Assembly: GCF_000485595.1 (NCBI RefSeq)
Contig: NW_014577138.1
Location: 79,075 to 105,664, forward strand
DNA length: 26,590 nucleotides
From: Priapulus caudatus
Lineage: Eukaryota > Priapulida > Priapulimorpha > Priapulimorphida > Priapulidae
Reading direction: 5' to 3'
In this document: piece by piece, positions 1-10,900 of the stretch
Layout of the letters: every line of letters begins with the position of its first letter
How positions within the stretch are numbered: the stretch's first letter is position 1
The notes under the pieces: model-generated
Database searches by the model: none
Seen by the model: only the letters and a program-made list of their open reading frames with translations
Told to the model about the DNA's origin: nothing
Made by a program: the position numbers and the translations under genes

Positions 1-406
1 TTCACATATTGATAGAATATTTACAAGTTGAAAACTATGCAAAACGCTGTTAAAACCGTGTCATACTCTTCTCTATTATGCACTCTTGATATATATATAT
101 GTAGCGGTTAGTATATTGTTACGTAGTTGTACTGTTTATAGTTTTATTTCACGAGAGATGGCGCTGGCGGGCGTGTTGTTACGAGGAAGAGTGACGCGAG
201 GGCGGAGAAAGGAGAAATGCTTTTGTGAATTGACGGATGTTTTTTGGGAAATAACAAGTTTTAATTACATCTAGAGTTTGGTGTTTTACTGGAAATCCTT
301 GCTTGAGCGTTTGACAACAGCAAGACAGGGGCCTGAACCCCGAGGACTGGTATTTATACTGATAACACACATTAGTACTGGTAACATATATATATATATA
401 TATATA

Positions 407-824
407 CAGGGTTCTTGTTAATAGCCGGTAACCGGTTATTTTTACCGCCTATCGCGCAATTTGTTACCGGCTATCAATTTGAGAAACTCCCACTAAAGGC
501 GGTAAAATATTTAATCCATATTTGAAAAAACGAAGTTTATTTTAAATACTTCCAACCCAAGACTATAACTCTGTGCACGGGCGGGTTTTTCTTTTTATAA
601 TAGATACTTAATAGCATATATTTTCCTATCTAAACTACCAAATTCTAGAACCCATACCCATCAAAATAGGCTATTTGTGGGTCAAATCAGAATTTTTTTT
701 CCCCCGGACCCCCCTAGCAGGGCTTCGCGCCTTCGCCGCTCGCCCTACCGTCCGTGCCGGAAAAGCAGTTACCTGCTATTCATTATCAAATTACCTGCTT
801 TGTCAAAAGTTAACAAGAACCCTG
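407..824. mobile_element. Non-autonomous TIR element in TA repeat (element 1)
   Basis: A 15-bp perfect terminal inverted repeat, CAGGGTTCTTGTTAA at 407-421 and its complement at 810-824, bounds 418 bp. Both sides are (TA)n, so the target duplication cannot be read. The CAG...CTG ends fit hAT-type elements, but the family is inferred. Inside are short inverted motifs around TACCGG/CCGGTA and a C/G-rich module at 704-719. No transposase frame is present. Confidence 0.75.
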
Positions 825-840
825 ATATATATATATATAT

Positions 841-909
841 CAGGGGTTAATAATGACAATGTCAGCATGTTGCAAATGACAAATGTAGCAATGTCATTAT
901 TAACCCCTG
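841..909. mobile_element. 69-bp palindromic mini-element (element 2)
   Basis: The arms CAGGGGTTAATAATGACA (841-858) and its exact complement (892-909) flank a 33-bp centre. (TA)n lies directly on both sides. It is either a very short MITE or the two fused ends of a CAGGGG-type element. As RNA or single-stranded DNA it would form an 18-bp hairpin. Confidence 0.75.
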
Positions 910-922
910 ATATATATATATA

Positions 923-1624
923 CAGTGTTTCCCCTGGCTAAAAAGATCAGCGAGGTGGTAAAATTTTTTTTGCTGGTCGCGCAAACCGAGAAGCCAGCAC
1001 CGACGGTGATCGCCATGCTAGGGGGGTCTGGGGGCATGCTCACCCAGAAAATAAAAAAAGGTGGAATTTGGTGCATTCTAAGCTATTCTGAACACATTAT
1101 ATGAGACTCTTGAATCACTTTTTCAAGTTGTCAAAAGTAACAAACAAGTTTCTGGGAAAGGTTTTACTTTCGTTTCTCTCCTCCCCAGTCCTCGGTACCC
1201 CGATGCATAGATCAATGCTGCCGCATATCCGCAAAGTTACAAGTGCCTAGAATCTTGAAGTATATATACAGTTTACATTGCTTCTAGATATCTAACTGAA
1301 TAAAAATAGTCGACTTTCTAAGTAGCGAAAAGTGCCGAATTCAGTTAACAGCTTTGATTACGTGCGTGTCAGGTGTAATATGAGGGGAAAAGTGCCGGTC
1401 AGGAGGACCGGCAGTTTCATAGAGATAATGGCCGAAGCAAAAACTTGGTGGCCTCGGGCCTCCGGGTCGGCATTAATTTCAAACGCTGTCAATAATGTGT
1501 AGTTTATTGATGGAAGAACAGTGATTTTCGTCAGCGAGGCGGTGATTTTGGATAAATTTCTGCGTGGCGGGTGAGATTTGAGCGAGGCGGCCGCCTCGCT
1601 CGTGTCGATGCAGGGGAAACACTG
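923..1624. mobile_element. Non-autonomous TIR element in TA repeat (element 3)
   Basis: A 14-bp perfect inverted repeat, CAGTGTTTCCCCTG at 923-936 and its complement at 1611-1624, bounds 702 bp. TA repeats abut both ends (TATATATA would fit an 8-bp hAT target duplication but cannot be proved in a microsatellite). The interior contains a G-rich module (1016-1040) and GAGGCGGCCGCCTC, a 14-bp GC palindrome near the right end. No protein-coding frame. Confidence 0.78.
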
Positions 1625-1835
1625 TGTATATATATATATATATTTACTCTATATTCGTAAAATCTGCCACTTGAAAAAAACTATTGGAAGATGAGAGATG
1701 GCCAACTAACTACAACATTCATATTTTGAAATTGACTACAAATACAGTTCTCAATGTGTGCACATGCACAGAGCAAGTCAACAAATTATTGCCAATGGGA
1801 GCTTTAGTGAGCAACAGTGAGAAATGCAGTCGAAC

Positions 1836-1931
1836 CTTGTCTCCAGTTTCAGGTGTAACCGGTTCCAAATGTTCCCCAAGCACACTGATCATCTTATCTT
1901 GGTCAGTCATGTACACGGAACACATTCCACC
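1836..1931 (-). CDS. SUPT5H: SPT5 exon: KOW6-7, last exon visible
   Basis: Fragment residues 699-730. It encodes [20 protein letters not shown] then [20 protein letters not shown]...SV..EHLEP.TP matches human SPT5. The acceptor is CTCCTTCAG/GGT. The proposed donor AAG/GTTCGA is weak; translation can run 38 codons past it to a stop near 1719, ending in residues that do not resemble SPT5. The normal C-terminal block (about 50 residues starting KVILGE in human) is not found to the left, so the final exon is expected outside the window. Confidence 0.88.
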
Positions 1932-4900
1932 CTGAAGGAGATAAATAACAATCCGTTATAAATTTCATTTCTACCTTAAGGATACAGTTAGGGTTATGGA
2001 CAGGTACCTCTGTAAAGGGCATTGCAACATGACTGCTCATCAAATTCAATAAAACTCATATCTCTTTAAGGATACTCTTAAGGTTTTAGGCAAAATTTTA
2101 CCGATTTTTCATTTTCAATTTTATTCGATGGCTAACACTATGTGCCACCTTCGTACATGCTCATTTCTTCATATAACGGTACATGTGAACTGTCACAGCG
2201 ATTTGATTGCCCGCGTACATGTGTAGTAAGCAGCGGCTGACGTCATGATGACGTCAGAGACATGATACCACCACGATATTCACTAAGCCAGTATTATTCA
2301 GTGTCAACCCTGCTACAGCTGTCATTACATGTATTCATGTACATTCATGTACATCTGCTAGTGATCCAACAAGTATCCCACGCCCAAAATAGTTCTAACA
2401 CCTCGCAACACACCTTACTGTAGTGCAGTACAAGGCGCGCGTTTGTTGACATATTAGCTTTATGACGTCAGGATGAGCGGAGTTCGCACGTTCTGCGATG
2501 GTAACCTAGTAATTTCTCAGAATTTCTCAAGGTGCATGGAACATTTTACCAATTTAGTGGTGTCAGTTAGTCATGGATATGTCGCAGTAAGTAATAACAG
2601 TAGATATTTCACATACGTTCACCCATTTTTCACACAGGCGGTCGATCATTGTGAAAAATAGAAAAACACTGATTTCTCCGTTCCAATTTCTGACTTAGTA
2701 GCCGATGTATAAATGGATATTTCTCTGTGATTACAACTCGGATTAATTTAACTTTACACTCGTTTTAATGGTAACATATTGCTGTAAAGAAGTGCGTCAG
2801 GGATTGTTATTAAGTGCCGTATTTTATTAGTTATGCCTCTTTATTCGCTAAAATTTTCAATTCTAACACACAACTTGATTTTTAAGCAGTTTTTTCCATT
2901 TTTCTCGGTAAATATGAAAATTAAAAAAAAATCCTGACGCACTATTTTGGTCCATGTTGTGCTTAACATGTGGCAAAAATTTTGTATTCTCACTCTTTCT
3001 GGTAGTTGAGAAATATCCAAAATACCATTTTTACATAAAAATTAAAAATTTGTGTGGTAACATAATTAGGTGCTGAAAATTTCATGAAATTTTTTGCCTT
3101 GAGCATAGAGATATATCTCCTCTATAAATAAAACAAGTGATTGATTCGATTCATTCGTCAATAAACGTTTAATCTTCATTAGAGCAATAACCGTGCAAAA
3201 GGTGGAGAGTATCCTTAATAAAAGAGATGTCTCTCTACGCTCACGATGAAAATAATCACAAAAACTTCACCGCTAATTACGTGACAGCAAAAATTGTGAA
3301 TTTATATAAAAAATGTTTTTTTCTTATTTCTCAGAAATAGCAAAGGGTAAGAACCTAAACTTTTAGCCATAAGTTGTTCATAGTATGAACTAGTAAACAG
3401 TCCCTGGAATAAAAAAAAAAGGTTTCATTTAGAAAAGATGCACAAGTTTTTTTAAACAACAATTTTGTAAATAAAGAGCCGTACCTTCTAAAATGTAATA
3501 TTTCATAAAAAATTCCAGGGACCGCTTACTCCATTAATATGTTAGCATTAGTTTCGAGAAATAGTTTTAGAATAAGTGCCACAACAGCGACAGTGCTAAT
3601 CTGCTGCTCTACTGTACTGGCTTTCGTTTCTGAAAAAGGTTGAAAGCTTGTTCTATCGCTAAACCAGCTACGTCATCATAAAAACTATGTAGCATGGGTA
3701 TTAACACTAAAACTAAACCCTAACAATGCATCCTACTTCATACCTGCTCGACTGTCTTATATATTCGTGTCATAATGTATCACTAGGCCTATAGTTGCCG
3801 CGAGATGGCGCGTGCAAGTGTAATCAATAATCAAACATGGCATCGACCTTCGTGCATTGGTGAAGTCAAGAAAGTAGAGATAACCTAATTCCATTGAGTT
3901 GCTGAAATGTACAGGCTAAAATCCAAGTATATTCAGGCAGGCGACAATTTGGCTCAGCTGCGAGTAATAAATTAAACACATCTGCATTGCAGGTGTGCAT
4001 GTTTATTAGAAAAGTGCCAGTTCACCCCCATGCATCAGTAATGGATTGCCCCCAGGTTTTTGACTGGATTTCGGATGCCGGTAGCCACGCTAGCATTCAG
4101 GGTGCTATTAATATACAGACTGCTTTAGAAAATAATATGATTTAAGGAGTGTAAACCTTGTTCAACAAACTTTTGTCTTTGCAATTGAACTGCAAATGTA
4201 GCCTCACGTCCACACAGGTATGGGCTCTAATAATAGCAAAAGCAGTTCAGTCCTTTGTTAACAGTCAACAAATCCATGTTGGACCCTCCCTTTCAGGGTC
4301 AAAAGGTTATCAGACACTTACTCTTCGCACGTCAGTGGAAAGCACATTTTATGGTCCTTTCAATAAAGCCATAAAAATAGTAGGTCACCGCTGAAACAAA
4401 AAAGTTTTTCAATCGCTCCGTCAGACCATGTCCTCAGAAAATGTCTAAAATCTGCCCTGTGCCCCATTGACCTTTGACCTGTGACCCCCAGCTTCGACAT
4501 CCGAATTCGTTTTCGGAGTACCCCCCCATGTCCCGAATATCGTGACCGTACGTCGAGCGGTTAAGATTTGTGCCCAACTGTTGACGAACGGACGGACAGA
4601 CAGACGGACGGCCAGACGCACGCACGGACAATCATGCGATTCTACAAGCTGCATCTGACTACGTCAGATGAGCTAAAAATCAGGAACTGCAGCCTTACTA
4701 ACAACGGAGAAATTCGCAATTTTTTACATTCTGCGATGATTGAACTGTTGAACGACTGTGTTTAGAATTGACCAATGTACAATTGCTACCGCTAATACTC
4801 ATTGCGACCTATCTGTGGCCGATTACCAACGGTCAACAAACTTTTAAAAAGTCGTGCTGTTATAAATAACTTGACAAAATAAGCCAATTGTCTCAAACTC

Positions 4901-7900
4901 CCATTCACCACCCACTAATATCATCTCTATGTACACATACTCGCATAGCAACAGCAGTTCAAAACAGCTGTAACAGCGTTTCTGAATCGCATGCTGGGGT
5001 GGCGTGCAGTTTATTCTGGGATAGCGCGCGCTAATGACGTACATATTTAAAGGGCGTTCCGAGGTTTGCAATAGCCAGGTAAGCGTATGCAGAGATTTTG
5101 AACTGTTTGGAAGGCTACATACATAAATATCTACGTGTATATAGCTGCCAAGGGGCACCATCTATCAAATAAAATGGGTATTTAAATTTCGACCAAATTT
5201 CACCTACCAACCCCGAATGTATCCTTAATCAGACCAATGCAGGTAATGATTCCATGTACGTGTGTTCGTGCGTGTGTGCGCGTGTTTTATATAAAGAAAG
5301 ATTTTGCTAGATAACCTACATCACTTGCTAACCCATTATTTCATGCTGGTCTCTTACTGCTTTTCGAGCTTACCGATACACTTCTGATGATACCAACATG
5401 ACCGATGAGAGCAGAGTCATCATGTGTGTCCTTGATGGCCACCAGTATGTCTGTTGTTTGCCAGTCTGCCCCGCCAAGAGTATCTAGGCCTGTGGAGATG
5501 CACAAACTCTTACTAATGTAAAAATAGTACTGTCATTATTATAAATTTATTAGTTAATATTAACGTTAGCCATTTATTTTTAATTAGTCTAGCATATGTA
5601 CCAGAGTCAACCTCTTACACATATTTTTCCTGAAACAAGGCATAATAAACAAGCCTTCATAAATTAGCTACTATTCTGATCTTTAATGTTAAAGCCACAA
5701 TATGTGCATCTAGATGCTAATTTCTCCAGTACTAGACTAGCAAATACTTCGTGTCATGCATAATCATACTACCTTATGACAAAATAAACTCTAGTTCCTC
5801 CCATTTCACTGCGCGTTGTCTTATAAAAGGTATTTGAAAATACCTCCAATCTTGTTCAAATTCTCCGATGTTGTTGACACTTTCGCGTTACTCTGCCAAG
5901 CAACCGTACAGCGAGTGTTGCAAAGATTTCTACGGCCCGTGTGCGTTTTTCGCTCGCACACTGCTAGCGCAATGACATGTTATCGTTTGCGATATCAAGA
6001 CTAAAATCAATACGTTATTCTCAGAGTTTATTACGCTGCCTATTATTACTTTCCCAATAGCCATTGATGTTACATACACTGCAGTTCACAATACTACAAC
6101 TATCTTAAAATGTAAACGACTATATTCTCTGCTCAACACCTGTAGCAACATGTGACGTCACCGAACCGATTCGGGGTGAAATTGCTTGGCAAACAATTTG
6201 GCGTTGGCGCCAGATTACCAGATTTCACACCTCTTTCTTGTGGGTTTTAAGCAAACGCGCAGTGAAATGGGAGGAACTAGAGTTTATTTTGTCATAAGGT
6301 AGTCTGATTATGCATGTCACAAAGTATTTGCTAGTCTAGTACTGGAGAAATTAGCGTGTAGATGTGCATATTGTGGCTTTAATTTAAAAATGAAATTTAA
6401 TCAAGGCAGTTTATTATTTTAGTTTCTAGCAGCTCTGAAACATTAATATCATGTTTTTACAAATAAACATGCATCGCACGTGTAATAATAGTTAATGTTT
6501 TGCATTACTTGGGCTATGCATGAAAAATCTACTACTAAAAACAAGCAATATATACATATTGCATTCTCAACAATGAAATCTTTAAAGGGACAGTAGCCTC
6601 TAGGATTTTACTGCATACAACTGTACTTACTGTATAACAAATCGTATATACCCACACGTATTTGTTACCAGATACCTAATTTAATTGTTATAATTATTTA
6701 CACATCAATGCTACGTAATTTGAACGGCGCTATGACACCCGCGACCGTGCTGCCACCCCGAAAAAGTTGCGTATTTGACAATTTATTTTGCAGGTTACAG
6801 ACCGATGGCTAATCACAAAAGTGCAATTATATTTATACCTAAATGCTATTTAACCGAACGATATTCATTTTAGGGCAAATTTATCCATATTATAACTGAA
6901 ACTATATGTCGTTTATAAGATATTACAATCCTTTTGCTTCTAAATGAATAAATAAGAAACACCCTCGGTCTGTAGCCCTTGGCTGGAAAGTGGTTTTGCG
7001 CAACTTATCAGATCGTGTGCTTTGAGTGGCACCACCATCGCTGTAATCAAACTGTAGTCGTTAGTTTTAAAACATTTTTTAATAATATTTCTAATGGTGA
7101 TTGAACCATGAAACTTTTTTTGTAGCGTAATTATAACCTAAATTAGCTGAAAATAACCCTAGAACCTAGAGTAAACTCTCCTTTTAACACTGGTATAGCA
7201 AAATAGAGGATATAATTCACATTACAGGGTATACACATTATAAAAGGGTGGACCCTGAGCATCACGCATGTGAAATGTTTAAATAAACAAAGCCAGCATA
7301 CCTGTACCAGGTGTTGTTGGAGCAAATGGTGAGGGTGCACCAGGAGTCATTGGGCTATAACCCATTGGTGATGGTGTGCCTGCATAACCCCCAGGAGATG
7401 GAGAATGCTGGTAGCCTGCTGGACTAGGTGTCGACACATATCCTGGACTGGCTGTCGCTGGAAAATAAGGTCAAGGCATAAACTAAATTAAGGGATAGTA
7501 AACAGCTTCAACCCATTTCTCTTCAGAGGCATTGTGACACATGCCTTTATCAAATTTGACCGTTTTTGCAAATGTTTAAATCATATTACTGTTCATTGTT
7601 AACATCGCAGAGCATCATTTTTGCGATAGACCAGAACAACAGTCGAATCTTGCATATGCCATTTTTTTTATGTCAACAATTCCCATCTACAAACTAAAAA
7701 ATGACAAATAACCTTTGTAAACCTGCTCACATACACCAAATAGTGGAGACAAACAACTCCATGAGAAAGATAATTTGTGAAAAGTAATATAAACAGCCTG
7801 AAAGCCTTCCCTAATAAAGGATTTATTTCGAACATAATTTCCAACCAGTGAGTCTCGTATTTTTCCCACTTTTACGACACTTACCGTTATTGCTTGAGTA

Positions 7901-10900
7901 ACAGCAACTGTCTAGAGTAATGCTAACATGAACCTTCGTACTTGGCTATATTCACCAAAACATGCACAATTCCAGTTTTGATTTAATACTCGTTTTGATT
8001 ACTGCAGCCATTTCTCGCGAATCCTGGACTATCTCGCTACAGCGCGAGATATCGGCCAATTTCAAATTAGAAACGACAACTTAGTAGCGTAAACTACACA
8101 GAATCAGATGCCTTTTTGTTTGAATTAGGTGCAGAATGGGTGCACTTGTAACTTGTTGGTGCACTAAGGTGCCATTTGCATTCCAATTTTCTATGCTATA
8201 ACAGCATAAATTCCTGGTGTTTTTCAAGTTGGTTTAATCAGTAATATATCTGCTATAAGGTGAGACTATATTTAGCTATATTTTTTCAGATTGTGCGTTT
8301 TGGAGCAATGCTTTCGAAATAAATCCTTTAGAAATGCTGCTGCTACCTCACCATTAAATTTAAAGCTAAATGAGTAAAGTTTTTCAAACAATGAAAACGA
8401 AGCTAATCTTCAACAGTCTGTAAGCAGGGCATCACTTCGGGAAATACTTTCTCAACATACCAGTAATTGTTCTTATCAAACCATATGAATAACCTGGTTA
8501 GGAGCAGACCCTACTGAAACTCACAAGTTAAAATTTAAAACATAATGGGTATAAATCTAAATAAACAACCACATCCTAAAAAGCACCAAGAAAAAGGAGA
8601 GGCCCAGTGGATTCATGTTCTCAGCAAACAACATCAGCATTAAACCTATGGAATTAAACTCCCCCCCCCCTCCTTCTGTCCTTGCCTCTCCCTGATGCTA
8701 CAATGTGGCTAAATACACAGCCACCTCCTGCTACCCCCCTATTTATTAAATAAGTTTACTAATGCGACAGGGAAGCCACAATAATAAATGATCCATTCAG
8801 TATTTATCACTAAACAATTGTAACTACCTACTTACGATTGAAGCCTGATGGGGAAGGTGTTCCTTGGTATGGTGAATATGTGTGGTCGCTGCCATACATT
8901 CCAGCGCTGCCAGGCGTTTGTGGGGTGAACGGTCCCTGTGTCGGTGTGTCTGGCTGGTAACCAGGAGTGGCAGGATTAGGAGTTCCGACGTAGGCACTCG
9001 GTGATGGAGATGGCTCATCAAAGTGATAATCGTAATCATTGCCACTGGAATAAAAATTTATTGTTAAATGACCTTACTAGACAACAAGTCTACAGTTATT
9101 GAACCACGATTTTCAATTGATCTACAATTTTCTAGGATAAAAGCATTTCATTTCATTTCCTGGGTGCAGACCAATATATTATCATATATAAAGCTTAATT
9201 CTAAGAAATGGTCATGAATGCATTACACGATGTTGCATGGCAGATAGACATTTAGTCCCACAGCAGCAATGGACTAATATAAAGCCTACAACATTAACAA
9301 TATGATATTCAATGTTATACATGTTATAGATAAAACATCAAACAATAATCGAATAAAGGGTAATGAGATGAAATTAAATCAGTTTATCCTGATGAATACA
9401 TCTCTATAACCCTAGCTACTGTATAATACTCACCGCGCTGGTGTGTTGGCATTAGTTGGGTCCCACGCACCTGAGCGCCCTGGCGTTCTGCTGCCATCAT
9501 CATGTAGCGGTGTCTGACTACCATAGTGTGGTGTACGATTTCCAGCTATCAGATGCAAAAAAAAAACAATCTTAGAGAAAATCAACCCAAACCAAATCAG
9601 AGAAAAAAAAGGTGTATCATAGATTGGAATCATCTATATACTGCATAGAAGTAATCACACCAGGAGAAAATAATAGGGTGTACCTTGATTATTTACTGCT
9701 GACTATATTGGAGAGTAGTCACCTGATCTAATAAGCACCAGATAAAAAAACTCCTGGTAGTACTTTGGTTATGATGTTATGAGTTTTGGACATAAACATG
9801 GTGTAATTCCTATTTACGTTCTATTTAGAAGGAAACAAGTGCCGCAGAGCGACAGGGCTCATCTGGTGTCTGGTGTTCTGGAGGTAGATTCATCAAGCTG
9901 CGTACGCAAAATATTTTGCGTAAATCTTGTGTACGCAATCGACGTTGCTTAGTTGCGATTCATCTACACAGCTATTTAGTAAATTTGCGAGGCCGTTTTA
10001 GGTGCGATTCATCAAGCTAAAATTTACATAAACCTTTGCGTAACTTTACACGAGCTGACGAGGTGCCGTAAACCACTCGAAATTTCCGCAGGTGTTTCCA
10101 GCATACCGCAGCATACATTATTTTATTGAGAAAAACATCTAGAAAAATAACTACTGACACTAAAAATAAATAAAATAGATTACCAATACTACACAGACAG
10201 GCGGCGCGCTTTGAACGCTTCGTTGATGTCATAGCTTTGGCATTGTTTTCCGTTATAAGCGAGTGCGTAGTTAGGCCGTCGTTACGGCAGCACGTCGACC
10301 GCTAACTGTACGTGCACACGCTACGCAGCTTGTACATGCACACGCAGCAGAGCGTGTACGTGAGACATCAACCTCAAGCACCCGCACGCACCACACGGTG
10401 CAAAAGCACGCACGCAGGACGTCGTAACGCCGACGCACGCCCGTGGCAAACACACGCACCGCACGGTACGTGCGCGCACACACGACACGTAGTGTACGTC
10501 ACACGCACGCAGCCGTACGTTGTACGTGCACAACGCACTACGTAGGTGCACACGCACGTACGTGTACGTGCACACACACGCACAGCACGTGCACATGCAC
10601 GCACGCACGCACGTGCACACGCTTGCACACGTGTACGTGACACGCACGCACACACGCACGCACGCACCACGTGTACGTACACATGCACGCACGCACGTGT
10701 ACGTGCACACGCACGCACGCACGCGACAGCACGTGTACGTGCACACAGCGACGCACGCAGCCACGCACATGTGCAAAAGCACGCACAAGCACGTGTACGT
10801 GCCCACGCACGCACGGCCTGTGTACGTACACACGCACGCACGCACGTACGTGTACGTGCACACGCACGTACGTGTACGTGCACACACACGCACGCCACGT

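Larger units (their letters stand above)
1..1835. other. Intron (partial) of SUPT5H holding three TIR elements
   Basis: No coding exon was recognised on either strand. Bases 1-385 show no feature I can support. From about 386 to 1645 a TA microsatellite is interrupted by three inverted-repeat elements (described separately). The short open frames here have no recognisable family. Confidence 0.7.
1932..5373. other. 3.4 kb intron of SUPT5H with nested repeats
   Basis: It holds the inverted-repeat element at about 2066-3218, a 139-bp mini-element (3392-3530) and repeat copy R1 (4141-4679). An outer pair TTAAGGATACA (1976-1986) and its complement (5218-5228) could mark a larger element filling almost the whole intron. 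Nothing recognisable is seen in 3531-4140 or 4680-5217. Confidence 0.6.

Noticed and set aside
4434-4654. Small frames recurring in each family R copy (Ser/Val/Arg/Pro-rich near the CGGA repeat)
   Set aside because: They recur because the repeat does; the frame is not kept between copies and the residues come from the (CGGA)n tract.
6582-6610. TTTAAAGGGACAGTAGCCTC as the left end of another TTAA element
   Set aside because: No matching inverted end was found downstream.
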